Shown piece after piece: positions 1 through 8,142 of a stretch of DNA of 34,501 nucleotides. The notes beneath the pieces are model-generated. The model was not told the DNA's origin and made no database searches. It was given only the letters and a program-made list of their open reading frames with translations. The DNA is taken from the NCBI RefSeq assembly GCF_000381125.1, contig NZ_KB905958.1:1-34501 (forward strand), given 5' to 3'. The translations under genes and the position numbers were made by a program. The DNA comes from Caldimonas manganoxidans ATCC BAA-369. Lineage in GTDB: Bacteria > Pseudomonadota > Gammaproteobacteria > Burkholderiales > Burkholderiaceae_C. The stretch's first letter is position 1. Each line of letters begins with the position of its first letter.

Positions 1-66
1 GGGCTTGCGAAAACGCTCGAATCCCGCGGACGCATCGGCCGCCGCTGCCAAGGTCATCTGCTTCAT
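1..66 (-). CDS. IS5-family transposase, N-terminal fragment
   Basis: An ATG at 66-64 opens a 22-codon frame that runs off the left edge and begins MKQMTLAAAADASAGFE. This resembles the N-terminus of IS5-group transposases, which usually start MKQMT or MRQMT followed by an F-E-x-Y/F-R-R/K-x-T segment. The DDE catalytic core is outside the window. The same fragment recurs at 34436-34501. Confidence 0.7.
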   Translation of the reverse strand, partial: MKQMTLAAAADASAGFERFRKP

Positions 67-142
67 GACCGTAATCATCGCCGCCCATCACCAGGGCGAC
101 AAGACGGACTACTGCCAGGCGCAGGACTTGATCAGCGTTTCC
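1..142 (-). mobile_element. 5' end of an IS5-family insertion sequence (left copy, truncated by window edge)
   Basis: These 142 bases are the exact reverse complement of 34360-34501. The shared block starts at its inner edge with GGAAACGCTGATCAAGTCC (read outward) and contains the first 22 codons of an IS5-family transposase. The flank at 143-146 is CTAG, which fits the 4-bp YTAR target typical of the IS5 subgroup. Only one end is visible, so target duplication cannot be shown. The identity ends sharply at base 142, which marks the IS boundary. Confidence 0.85.
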
Positions 143-640
143 CTAGAACTCTGCAGGCAGAACATTGCCCAGCGACCCCATCAATCGATGGTGTTGCACC
201 AAGAGCCCCTTCCAGCGTTGCCAGCTCGACCGCCTGCTTGGTTCTCCACGGGCCATGTCGGTGGATGATCTCGGCTTTGTACAAGCCGTTGGATGGTCTC
301 GGCCAGGACGTTGTCATAGCTGTCGCCCTGGAGCCCGCTGAGGGCTCGATCCCAGATCCGGCCAGGCGCTCGCTGTAGCAAATCGAGAGGTATTGCGAGC
401 CCCTGTCGGAATGATGAATCAGGACGTCGTCCTCGGAAGGCTTGCGGTCGTACAGCGCTTGCTCCAGCGCATCCAGCACGAAGTCGGCGTGCATGGAACT
501 GCTCTGGCGCCAGCCCACAACGCGGCGGCTGAACACGTCAATGACGAAGGCCACATAGATCCAGCCCTGCCAGGTCGAGACGTAGGTGAAGTGCGTGACC
601 CACGGCTGGTTGGGCCGACTTGGCGAACTTCTTCATGGCT
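143..640 (-). pseudogene. IS3-family transposase (orfB, rve integrase core), decayed remnant
   Basis: Read on the minus strand, this encodes recognisable pieces of an IS3-family OrfB: RPNQPWVTHFTYVSTWQGW, then AFVIDVFSRRVVGWR (first catalytic Asp), then HHSDRGSQYLS (second catalytic Asp). The coding then shifts frame: GDSYDNVLAETI, carrying the catalytic Glu, is in another frame, NGLYKAEIIHRHGPW is back in the first, and the end (HHRLMGSLGNVLPAEF, stop) is in a third. OrfA is absent. An ATGAAGAAGTTC at about 634 lies next to mid-OrfB sequence, which suggests an internal deletion. The TAG stop at 145-143 abuts the IS5 end. The right-hand limit near 640-700 is uncertain. It is not a working transposase. 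Confidence 0.8.
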
Positions 641-735
641 CCACGCCCCAGTGTTGGGGCCTCCGCAAAACCCTGGGTGCTTCAACCCCAACCAGCGTCG
701 CCCCGAACCCGGCGCCATGGCACTGGCGCGTGGAC

Positions 736-1224
736 TCAGTACGGTCGGCCGTCCTTGTGCGTGAACACCCACTGGCCATCCACCAGCGTGGCCTGCAGGT
801 CATCGTCCGGATAGCTCACCGCATCACCGACGGATCGGTCACCGACTTCCAGGTAAACCACGGTCTCATCGGTCTGATTCAGCAGATGATGCGCGTCGCC
901 GCTACCCGCGCGAAACCCCGCGCACATGCCAGGAGACAGCCGGGTATCACCGGCGTTGGTTCGCAGGGTGGGATGCCCTTGCAAGACGTAAATAAACTCA
1001 TCCTGACGGGTATGCGAATGCCGCAGCGCCGAGATGGCGCCCGGCGCCAGTTCGGTCAGGTTGACGCCAAAGTTCTTCAGACCAAACGCCTCACCCAGCG
1101 CGCGCTTGGTGCGCCCGGCCATGCGGGAGGCAAAGGGCTGCGGGTAGTTGGACGGTTTGGCGCGCGGCGCGATGTGCTCGGCGAACACGGCAACGGGATC
1201 AGCGGCAGCAGATGGATCAGACAT
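736..1224 (-). CDS. cupin-domain protein (small sugar/acid-binding or isomerase-like)
   Basis: This 162-residue protein is a single beta-barrel cupin. The motif RHSHTRQDEFIYVLQGHPTL matches cupin motif 1, G-x5-H-x-H-x3,4-E-x6-G, with two His and one Glu as metal ligands. A second motif around GSGDAHHLLNQTDETVVYLEVG supplies the third His. The chosen ATG has an AGGAG eight bases upstream, and the frame extends further upstream without a better start. It is on the same strand as the transketolase operon but 253 bp beyond its last gene, so it may have its own promoter. Small cupins of this type are annotated mostly as hypothetical, and the substrate cannot be read from the sequence. Confidence 0.75.
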   Translation of the reverse strand: MSDPSAAADPVAVFAEHIAPRAKPSNYPQPFASRMAGRTKRALGEAFGLKNFGVNLTELAPGAISALRHSHTRQDEFIYVLQGHPTLRTNAGDTRLSPGMCAGFRAGSGDAHHLLNQTDETVVYLEVGDRSVGDAVSYPDDDLQATLVDGQWVFTHKDGRPY

Positions 1225-1477
1225 GATCGGGGCTCCTGGGTTGAACGCAACGGCACTGCGGCCTTGCCAACCGATTCGGCACGCCACCACGCTAACCGAC
1301 ATGCCGCGCCGAACGTTTCCGACGGTCTCAGCCCGCGTGGGCGCGATGATCCTTGAACAAGCCGAACTGGACGCCTTCGAGCCAGGCCCTTGGGCGACGA
1401 GGGGCAAGAATTCCACCCGTCAGGGGCCGAGTCAGGACAGCCCCTTGCCATGCCGAAGCCTTGTTGGAGGAATGCGC

Positions 1478-2443
1478 TCAGCTCGATCCGACCTCGTTCA
1501 TCGGCCGCCCGGCGGCAAAGGCCTCCAGGACCTCGGTCAGCTGATCGGCCAAGCGCTGTTGCGCTTGCAGCGAGGCCCAGGCCACGTGCGGTGTCAGCAA
1601 GACCTCGGGCCGCTGGGCCAGGCGCAGCAGCGGGTGATCGGGCGGCGGCGGCTCGACACGGGCCACATCCAGCGCCGCCCCGCCGATGAGCCCCTGGTCC
1701 AAGGCGCGCGCCAGGGCCGCCTCGTCGATCAACGCGCCGCGGGCGGTGTTGATGATGAGCGGGCGGCGCCGCATCGCATGAAACTCGGCCTCGCCCAGCA
1801 AGCCGCGGGTTTCGGGCGTCAAGGGGCAATGCAGGCTGAGCACATCGCAACGCTGCAGCACCTCGTTCCAAGGGGTGTAAGGCGGCTCGACCCGAGCGAC
1901 CCCTTTGCGGCCGGCCCACAGCACCTGCATGCCAAAGGCTTGCGCCAGTTCCCCGACTCGCCGCCCCAGTTCGCCCCGGCCCACGATGCCCAGTGTGGCG
2001 CCGGCCAGGTCGGCGATCGGGTGGTCGTGGAAGCAAAACTGCCCACTGTCCCACCAGCGTCCGGCCAGCACCGACTCGCGGTAGGCCAGCAAGCGGCGGC
2101 GCAAGGCCAGCATCAGCGCCAGGGTGTGTTCCGGCACGGTATGCACCGCATAGCCTCGGATGTTGCACACCTTCACGCCATGACGCGCACAGGCAGCCAG
2201 GTCCACACAGTCGGTGCCGGTAGCGGCCACGGCCACCAAGCGCAGCTGCGGCAGTTGCGCCAGCGCGTCTTCCGTGATGGGCACCTTGTTGGTGATGGCC
2301 ATGGTGGCGCCTTGCAGCCGCTGCACCACCTGGTCGGCGCTGGTGCGCTCGTGCTCGATCCACACATGCTCGAACCCCGGCCGGCGCAAGCGCACTTGCG
2401 CCGCCAGGGTGGCCCGATCCAAAAACACGATGTGATGCATCAT
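1478..2443 (-). CDS. D-2-hydroxyacid dehydrogenase (hydroxypyruvate/glyoxylate reductase-like)
   Basis: This 321-residue protein is of the D-isomer-specific 2-hydroxyacid dehydrogenase family (SerA/HprA/GhrB type), which interconverts 2-keto acids and D-2-hydroxy acids with NAD(P)H in the cytosol. Visible features are the nucleotide fold GIVGRGELG (about 152-160) and the catalytic triad Arg235 (INTARGALID), Glu264 (DVARVEPP) and His286 (LTPHVAW). Its start overlaps the stop of the upstream transketolase in an ATGA, so the two are translationally coupled and it is the last tightly linked gene of the operon. Hydroxypyruvate or glyoxylate is a natural guess because transketolases can use hydroxypyruvate as a C2 donor, but this is inference. 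Confidence 0.88.
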   Translation of the reverse strand: MMHHIVFLDRATLAAQVRLRRPGFEHVWIEHERTSADQVVQRLQGATMAITNKVPITEDALAQLPQLRLVAVAATGTDCVDLAACARHGVKVCNIRGYAVHTVPEHTLALMLALRRRLLAYRESVLAGRWWDSGQFCFHDHPIADLAGATLGIVGRGELGRRVGELAQAFGMQVLWAGRKGVARVEPPYTPWNEVLQRCDVLSLHCPLTPETRGLLGEAEFHAMRRRPLIINTARGALIDEAALARALDQGLIGGAALDVARVEPPPPDHPLLRLAQRPEVLLTPHVAWASLQAQQRLADQLTEVLEAFAAGRPMNEVGSS

Positions 2444-4449
2444 CTCCCCTGCGTGCTGGCCTGCTGCAACGCGTCCAGCGCTTCTTGCACGATGCGCTGT
2501 GGCGTGATGCCGAAGTGTTCGTACAGCCGAGGTCCCGGCCCGCTGGCGCCGAAGCCGCGCATGCCCACGAAGCGCCCGCGCTCGCCCAACCAGCGGCACC
2601 AGCCGAAGTCCACCGCCGCCTCGCAGCCCACCCGCACGGTGCCAGGCCCCAGCACGGCGCGTTGGTAGGCCTCGTCCTGTTGTTCGAACAACTCCCAGCA
2701 CGGCATGGACACCACCGCCGTGCCGATGCCCTGGGCCTGCAAGTGCTGGCGGGCCTGCACCGCCAGCGCCACTTCCGAGCCCGTGGCCAGCAAGGTCACT
2801 TGCCGCGGGCCTTCGGCCTCCAGCAGCACATAGGCCCCGCGGGCGCTGCGGTTGTCCATCCCATCGTCCGCCGAGCGCACATGCGGCAGGCTCTGGCGGG
2901 CAAAGATCCAGCTGACCGGGCCATCGCGGCGCTGCAACGCCGCTTCCCAGCATTCGGCGGCTTCCACGGCATCGGCCGGCCGCATCACCCACATGCCAGG
3001 CAGGGCCCGCAGGCTGGCCAGCATTTCCACCGGCTGGTGGGTGGGGCCATTGCGCCCGATGCCGATCGAGTCGTGACTGAAGACGAAATGCACCGGCAGC
3101 CCCATCAGCGCCGCCATGCGCAAAGCCGGACGCTCGTAATCGCTGAAGGCCAGATAGGTCAGCGCCAGCGGCACGATGCCACCATGCGCAGCCATGCCCA
3201 CGGCCAAGGCGCCCATCGCATGCTCGCGCACTCCGCAATGCAAATAGGTGCCCGCGCGATGCTCGGCAGTGAAGGCCGCCTGGTCCCGCTTGTGCCCCAT
3301 CGGTGCTTCCAGGTCGGCGCAAGCGATCAAGCGCTCCGGCATCAACGGAGTCAGCCGCTGGTGCAGATCGGCGCAGATGAAGATGCCGCTGGACTGGGGC
3401 GCGGTCTGCACCGCCTCGCGGCGGTAGCGTCGCAGCACATCGCGCCAGCCCTCGCGCAGGCCGCCTTGCAGCACGCGCTCGAACTCGGCGCGCTCGCGCG
3501 CAGGCAAGGCTTGCACACGGTCTTGCCATGCCCGACGTGCCTGGCGGCCGCGCTGTCCGGCCTCGCGCCAAGCGCTCAGCACGTCCTCGGGCACGACGAA
3601 GGGCGGATGCGGCCAATCGAGGTCACGCCGCGCTTGCTCGGCATCCTGCTCGAACAGCTTGGCACTGTGGCCGCCGCGCTGGCCTTGCAGCCGCGCCAAG
3701 CCGCGCGCAATGATGGTTTTGCACGCGATCAAGGACGGCCGCGGGTCCTCATACACCGCGGCCATGGCCGCATCGAGCGCCTCCAGGTCGTGGCCGTCCA
3801 CCTCCTGCACATGCCAGCCGGCCACGCGAAAACGCTCGGCCACGTTCTCGCTGATCGACAACGCAGTGCTGCCATCATCGGTGATGGCGTTGTCGTCCCA
3901 CAGCAAGGTGAGCTTGCCCAGCCGCCAGTGCCCGGCCAGTTGGATCATTTCCTGCCCCACCCCTTCTTGCAAGCAGCCGTCGCCGACGAAGGCCCACGTG
4001 CGGTGGTTCACCAGCGCATCGCCAAAGCGCGCGTTCAAATAGGCTTCGGCCACGGCCATGCCCAAGGCGTTGGCAATGCCTTGTCCCAACGGGCCGGTGG
4101 TCACCTCGATGCCATGGGCCACGTTGCGCTCGGGGTGGCCTTCGCAGTGCGAACCCAATTCGCGGAAGGTTTTCAGCTGCTCGATGTCGAAGGCCGCATA
4201 GCCCGTCAGATGCAGCAAGGCATACAGCAGCATCGAGCCATGGCCGTTGGACAGCACCACGCGGTCTCGGTCGGGCCACTCGGGCGCCTGCGCATCGAAT
4301 TTCAAGCTCCGGGTGTACAGCGCGGTGGCGATCTCGGCCATGCCCAAGGGCACGCCCTGATGGCCTTCACCAGCGCGCACGATGGCATCGATGGCCAGCA
4401 TGCGGATCGCATGCGCCATGCGTTGCCGCAGCGTCGGATCGATCCTCAC
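2440..4449 (-). CDS. transketolase, full-length, possibly altered substrate range
   Basis: This 669-residue thiamine-diphosphate enzyme transfers a C2 ketol unit between sugars. The TPP/Mg motif is GDGCLQEG running to WDDN, followed by the pyrimidine-binding domain (GVREHAMG with the catalytic Glu; SHDSIGIGRNGPTHQPVE) and a C-terminal domain. The GTG at 4449 is preferred because GAGGGGG lies just upstream and it falls 11 bp after the previous stop. An in-frame TTG at 4473 would overlap that gene. Compared from memory with E. coli TktA, the S-R-K-A-S phosphate-contact segment reads P-Q-S-S-G here, the HGAPLG loop reads HSAKLF, and the Arg near TktA 358 appears to be Val. The HDSIG His and the RQ Arg remain. 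A second transketolase is encoded directly upstream. Confidence 0.92.
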   Translation of the reverse strand: MRIDPTLRQRMAHAIRMLAIDAIVRAGEGHQGVPLGMAEIATALYTRSLKFDAQAPEWPDRDRVVLSNGHGSMLLYALLHLTGYAAFDIEQLKTFRELGSHCEGHPERNVAHGIEVTTGPLGQGIANALGMAVAEAYLNARFGDALVNHRTWAFVGDGCLQEGVGQEMIQLAGHWRLGKLTLLWDDNAITDDGSTALSISENVAERFRVAGWHVQEVDGHDLEALDAAMAAVYEDPRPSLIACKTIIARGLARLQGQRGGHSAKLFEQDAEQARRDLDWPHPPFVVPEDVLSAWREAGQRGRQARRAWQDRVQALPARERAEFERVLQGGLREGWRDVLRRYRREAVQTAPQSSGIFICADLHQRLTPLMPERLIACADLEAPMGHKRDQAAFTAEHRAGTYLHCGVREHAMGALAVGMAAHGGIVPLALTYLAFSDYERPALRMAALMGLPVHFVFSHDSIGIGRNGPTHQPVEMLASLRALPGMWVMRPADAVEAAECWEAALQRRDGPVSWIFARQSLPHVRSADDGMDNRSARGAYVLLEAEGPRQVTLLATGSEVALAVQARQHLQAQGIGTAVVSMPCWELFEQQDEAYQRAVLGPGTVRVGCEAAVDFGWCRWLGERGRFVGMRGFGASGPGPRLYEHFGITPQRIVQEALDALQQASTQGR

Positions 4450-4460
4450 GGCCCGCCCCC

Positions 4461-5465
4461 TCAGCCCAGCCAACGACGGATGCGCCCGCCCAGCGCCTCG
4501 CGGCTGATGCCGTAGCGCTGGTGCAGCGTGGGCAAGGCACCGGCATCCAGGAACGCATCGGGCAGACCGGCCAGCTCGAAACGCGCCGGCTGCACCCGAT
4601 GGCGCAGCAGCACGCTGGCCACTGCCTCGCCCAGGCCGCCGACGATGCTGTGGTTCTCGGCCACGACCACCAAGCGGTGCTTGTAGCGCACCTGCTCGAC
4701 GATGGCGGCCTCATCCAGGGGTTTGAGGGTCGGACAGTGCAAAACGGCCACGCCGATGCGGTCGGCAGCCAAGTCTTGCGCCACTTCCAGCGCCCGCATG
4801 GTCATCAAGCCGCTGCTGATGATCAGCACATCCTGCCCATCGCGCAGCAACTTGGCGCGGCCCAGCTCGAAGCGATAGCCCTCGATCTCGTCGAGCACCA
4901 GCGGCACATTGCCGCGCAGCAGTCGCATGTACACCGGCCCCGGATGCGCGGCGATTTGCGGCACGGCTTGCTCGATGTCCAGCGCGTCACACGGATCGAC
5001 GATCGTCAGCCCCGGCACGGCGCGCATCATGGCCAGATCCTCGGTGGCCTGGTGGCTCGGGCCGTAGCCGGTGGTCAGCCCTGGCAGCGCACAGCAGATT
5101 TTGACGTTGAGGTTTTCCTCGGCGATCACTTGATGGATGAAGTCGTAAGCCCGCCGGGTGGCGAACACCGCATAGGTGGTGGCAAAGGGCAGCAAGCCCT
5201 CTTTGGCCATGCCGCCGGCGGCGGCCAGCAGCAATTGCTCGGCCATGCCCATCTGGAAATAGCGCTCGGGATGGGCCTGCGCCAAGAGATGCAAATCGGT
5301 GTACTTGGCCAGATCGGCCGTCAGGCCCACGACCTCTGGGCGTTGAAGGGCCAGCTCCACCAAGGCCTTGCCGAACGGGGCGGCGCGCACGCGCTGCCCT
5401 TCGGCCGCAATCGAGGCGATCATCGCCGAGGTTTTCAATCGAGGACGCTCGGTGGCGGTGTTCAT
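4461..5465 (-). CDS. split transketolase, C-terminal (pyrimidine-binding) subunit
   Basis: This 334-residue protein corresponds to the second half of a transketolase or DXS-like enzyme: the Pyr domain followed by the transketolase C-terminal domain (from about residue 200). The catalytic Glu that activates thiamine lies in QMGMAEQLL. TGYGPSHQATEDLAMMRAV is the equivalent of the THDSIG segment. It must pair with the N-terminal subunit encoded just upstream, whose stop overlaps this ATG (ATGA at 5465-5462). Split transketolases of this kind occur in sugar-degradation operons, for example the apulose-4-phosphate (AptAB) and sulfoquinovose (SqwGH) enzymes. The substrate here is unknown. Confidence 0.9.
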   Translation of the reverse strand: MNTATERPRLKTSAMIASIAAEGQRVRAAPFGKALVELALQRPEVVGLTADLAKYTDLHLLAQAHPERYFQMGMAEQLLLAAAGGMAKEGLLPFATTYAVFATRRAYDFIHQVIAEENLNVKICCALPGLTTGYGPSHQATEDLAMMRAVPGLTIVDPCDALDIEQAVPQIAAHPGPVYMRLLRGNVPLVLDEIEGYRFELGRAKLLRDGQDVLIISSGLMTMRALEVAQDLAADRIGVAVLHCPTLKPLDEAAIVEQVRYKHRLVVVAENHSIVGGLGEAVASVLLRHRVQPARFELAGLPDAFLDAGALPTLHQRYGISREALGGRIRRWLG

Positions 5466-6316
5466 GCGCGCGCTCCTTCGGGGGCGGTCTGATCGAGGAT
5501 GTCCAAAGCTTGCTGCCATTCGGGCGGATCGACCCGGATGAAATGGTTCTTGTCGCGCTGCTCCAGGAACGGCACCCCCTTGCCCATGAGGGTGTCGCAC
5601 AGGATCACGCGCGGCTGGGGCTGCGGCCAATGGCGCGCGGTGTCGAAGGCCTGCAGCACCTGGGCCAAGTCGTTGCCATCGATGCGCTGCACATGCCAGC
5701 CAAACGCACGCCACTTGTCCACCAAAGGCTCGAAATTGAGCACCTGCGTGGAAGGCCCGTCGGCCTGCTGATTGTTGAGATCGACCAAGCAGATCAAGTG
5801 ATCGAGCCGCCAGTGGCTGGCGCTCATCGCCGCCTCCCACACCGCGCCTTCGTCGAGCTCGCCGTCGCTCATCGACACATAGACACAGGCCGGGTTGCCG
5901 CGGTGCCGTAAGGCCAGCGCCATGCCCACGCCGATGGCCAAGCCCTGCCCGAGCGAGCCACCGGAGATCTCCATGCCAGGGGTGTAGGTCGCCATGCCCG
6001 ACATCGGCAGGCGGCTGTCGTCGCTGCCGTAGGTCTCCAGCTCGCTTTCGGGCAAGATGCCCGCCTCGATCAGCGCGGCATAGTGCGCAATCGCATAGTG
6101 CCCATGCGAGAGCAAGAAGCGGTCGCGCCCCTCCCAATGCGGGTCATCGGGACGCAACCGCAACGCATGTCGGTACGCCACGGCCAACACATCGGCCCAG
6201 CCCAGCGCCTGGCCCACATAGCCTTGGCCTTGCACTTCACCCATGCGCAGCGCATAGCGACGGATGCGCCAAGCCGCGGCAGCCAATTCGCGCAAACGCG
6301 CGTCCTCAACGGTCAT
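5462..6316 (-). CDS. split transketolase, N-terminal (TPP-binding) subunit
   Basis: This 284-residue protein contains the transketolase N-terminal domain: the FLLSHGHYAIAHYAAL segment near residue 68, the GGSLGQGLAIGVGMAL loop, and the TPP/Mg motif SDGELDEGAVWEAAM with DLNNQQADG. The first Gly of the usual GDG is Ser here. Length matches stand-alone transketolase N-subunits (about 270-290). The gene is followed immediately by the C-terminal subunit with a 4-bp overlap and preceded by the TRAP permease gene with a 24-bp gap. Together the pair should form an alpha2-beta2 enzyme with active sites at the subunit interfaces, as in the family. Confidence 0.9.
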   Translation of the reverse strand: MTVEDARLRELAAAAWRIRRYALRMGEVQGQGYVGQALGWADVLAVAYRHALRLRPDDPHWEGRDRFLLSHGHYAIAHYAALIEAGILPESELETYGSDDSRLPMSGMATYTPGMEISGGSLGQGLAIGVGMALALRHRGNPACVYVSMSDGELDEGAVWEAAMSASHWRLDHLICLVDLNNQQADGPSTQVLNFEPLVDKWRAFGWHVQRIDGNDLAQVLQAFDTARHWPQPQPRVILCDTLMGKGVPFLEQRDKNHFIRVDPPEWQQALDILDQTAPEGARA

Positions 6317-6340
6317 GCTTGGATCTCCACGAACGATGAA

Positions 6341-7600
6341 TCACTTCAAGATGCTGGCCGGCACATACGAGACGAGAACCAGCACCACGAAAGCCACGAG
6401 GTAGAACGGCGCCAGCTCGCGCACGGTCTGTGCAATGCCCGCGCGCGCCATGGCGCTGGTGATGAACAGCGTGGTGCCCATCGGCGGCGTGTACAAACCG
6501 ATGGCCAAATTGACCACCATCATCACGCCCAGTTGGATGGGGTCCATGCCGATGCTTTGCGCCAGCGGCAGAAACACCGGAGTCAGCAGCAACACCGCCG
6601 CTGGCAAATCGATGAACATGCCCAGAAATAGCATCAACACGTTCATCAGCGCCACCACGGCCCACGCCGCCGTGACGTGGCTTTGCACCCATTGGGCAAA
6701 GTGCTGCGGCATCTGGTCGAAGGTCAACAACCATCCAATGGCTGCCGAGGCCATGATCACGAACAGCACCACGCCACTGGTGACACCGGCTTCGATGACG
6801 GCCTCCAGCAAACGCCGCCAGCTCAGATCGCGGTAGATCACGGACGACACCACCGCGGCGTACAGCGTGGACAGCACCGCCACCTCGGTCGGCGTGGCAA
6901 AGCCAAAGCGCAACAGCACCACGATCAACACCGGCAACAGCAGGGCCGGGATCGAGTACACCAAGTCGCGCCGCACTTGTCCCAAGGAGGCTGCCGCTTC
7001 ACCGCGGGGCAGCCCGCGGCGCTTGCCTGCCCACCAGCACACGGCCAAGAACCCGCCGGCCAACAGCAGCCCCGGCAACACGCCAGCCAGAAACAGCGTG
7101 GCGATCGAGGCATTGGCCGTCACGGCATACAGGATGAGCGGGATCGAAGGCGGGATGAGGATGCTGATGGTGGCCGACGAGGCCAACGCGGCCGCGGAAA
7201 ACGCCGGCGGATAGCCCAGCCGACGCTGCCACGGCAGCAGCAAAGCGCCAATGGCCGTGGCATCGGCCACCGCCGAACCAGAAACCCCCCCGAACACCGT
7301 GGACGACAGCACGCTGACTTGCGCCGGCCCGCCGTGCCAACGCCCCACCAAGGCCGACAACAAGCCCACCAAGGCCTGCCCCAGCTTGCCCCCCATCATC
7401 AGCGAGCCGGTGAGCATGAAAAAGGGAATCGCGATGAGCGGAAAGCTCTGCACCTGGGCCACCATTTGCTGCACCAGCAGGTCCAGTGGTATGCGCTCAT
7501 TGCTGGCCGCCGCTGCCAAGGCTGCGGCCAGCAGCGCATGACCGATCGGCATGGCCAGCGCCAGCGCAGCCAAAAACACGCACAGGATCAGCAGACTCAT
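6341..7600 (-). CDS. TRAP transporter large permease (DctM family)
   Basis: This 419-residue, very hydrophobic inner-membrane protein has about 11-12 transmembrane segments and the DctM hallmarks GSAVADATAIG and SATISILIPPSIPLILYAV. DctM subunits carry the substrate path and couple uptake to the sodium gradient. The ATG at 7600 overlaps the stop of the small permease gene (ATGA), so an upstream in-frame extension is not used. It acts with the binding protein and DctQ subunit encoded just before it. The position between an SDR dehydrogenase and the transketolases implies that it imports the compound those enzymes degrade. Confidence 0.93.
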   Translation of the reverse strand: MSLLILCVFLAALALAMPIGHALLAAALAAAASNERIPLDLLVQQMVAQVQSFPLIAIPFFMLTGSLMMGGKLGQALVGLLSALVGRWHGGPAQVSVLSSTVFGGVSGSAVADATAIGALLLPWQRRLGYPPAFSAAALASSATISILIPPSIPLILYAVTANASIATLFLAGVLPGLLLAGGFLAVCWWAGKRRGLPRGEAAASLGQVRRDLVYSIPALLLPVLIVVLLRFGFATPTEVAVLSTLYAAVVSSVIYRDLSWRRLLEAVIEAGVTSGVVLFVIMASAAIGWLLTFDQMPQHFAQWVQSHVTAAWAVVALMNVLMLFLGMFIDLPAAVLLLTPVFLPLAQSIGMDPIQLGVMMVVNLAIGLYTPPMGTTLFITSAMARAGIAQTVRELAPFYLVAFVVLVLVSYVPASILK

Positions 7601-8121
7601 CGCGCGGCTCCAGCAGCATCGTCTGAAGCGGCTGCAGCGCGCCCGCCCCAGGCTTGCCAGGCCGATTGCACCGCCAGAAGCGCCATCAGCCACAAGCCGC
7701 CCATCACGCAGGCGTAGGTGACCGACCCTGGCACGCGCAGGATGGGTGAGCGTTCGTCATGCACGATGGGCAGCAACTGCCATGTGGCCACCCCGAGCGT
7801 GACATGCAGCCCGGCCACCGCCAGCCACACGCCAGAGCGCAGTGCTCGCAAGCCCCGCGCCGGTAGCACCTGGGTGAGAAAGTCGGTGGCGATGTGCGCG
7901 CCTCGGCGTGCAGCCAACACGATGCCGGCCATCACCAGCCAAGGGAACAGCAACTCCGGCACTTCATTGCCCCATGCCAAGCTGCTGCCGGTCAGATAGC
8001 GCAACACGGTGTTGGCGCACAGGATCACGAAGATCACGGCGGTGGCAGCAGCCAACACCGTCACACCCACCCCATCGACCAGACGGTCGAGCCACGTGCG
8101 GCCCTGGACATCCGCGTTCAT
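7597..8121 (-). CDS. TRAP transporter small permease (DctQ family)
   Basis: This 174-residue protein has four predicted membrane helices (about 18-40, 52-72, 92-112 and 134-156), with the DctQ-typical FPWLVMAGIVLAARRGAHIATDF segment between helices 2 and 3. DctQ subunits brace the large permease and are needed for TRAP uptake. The start ATG has a GGAG about nine bases upstream. The gene ends in a 4-bp overlap with the large-permease gene and lies 21 bp after the binding-protein gene, so all three are one transcriptional unit. Confidence 0.9.
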   Translation of the reverse strand: MNADVQGRTWLDRLVDGVGVTVLAAATAVIFVILCANTVLRYLTGSSLAWGNEVPELLFPWLVMAGIVLAARRGAHIATDFLTQVLPARGLRALRSGVWLAVAGLHVTLGVATWQLLPIVHDERSPILRVPGSVTYACVMGGLWLMALLAVQSAWQAWGGRAAAASDDAAGAAR

Positions 8122-8142
8122 CGCAACGGCTCCTGGAGCGGC

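Noticed and set aside
2485-4515. Long plus-strand open frame opposite the transketolase gene
   Set aside because: It is an antisense shadow caused by high GC codon bias. Its translation is low-complexity His/Arg/Gln-rich with no domain, while the minus strand encodes a complete transketolase.
4461-6316. Assignment of the split transketolase to the apulose (AptAB) or sulfoquinovose (SqwGH) pathway
   Set aside because: The kinase or isomerase and other partners of those pathways are absent, and a TRAP system, SDR and second transketolase are present instead. The family match alone does not identify the substrate.
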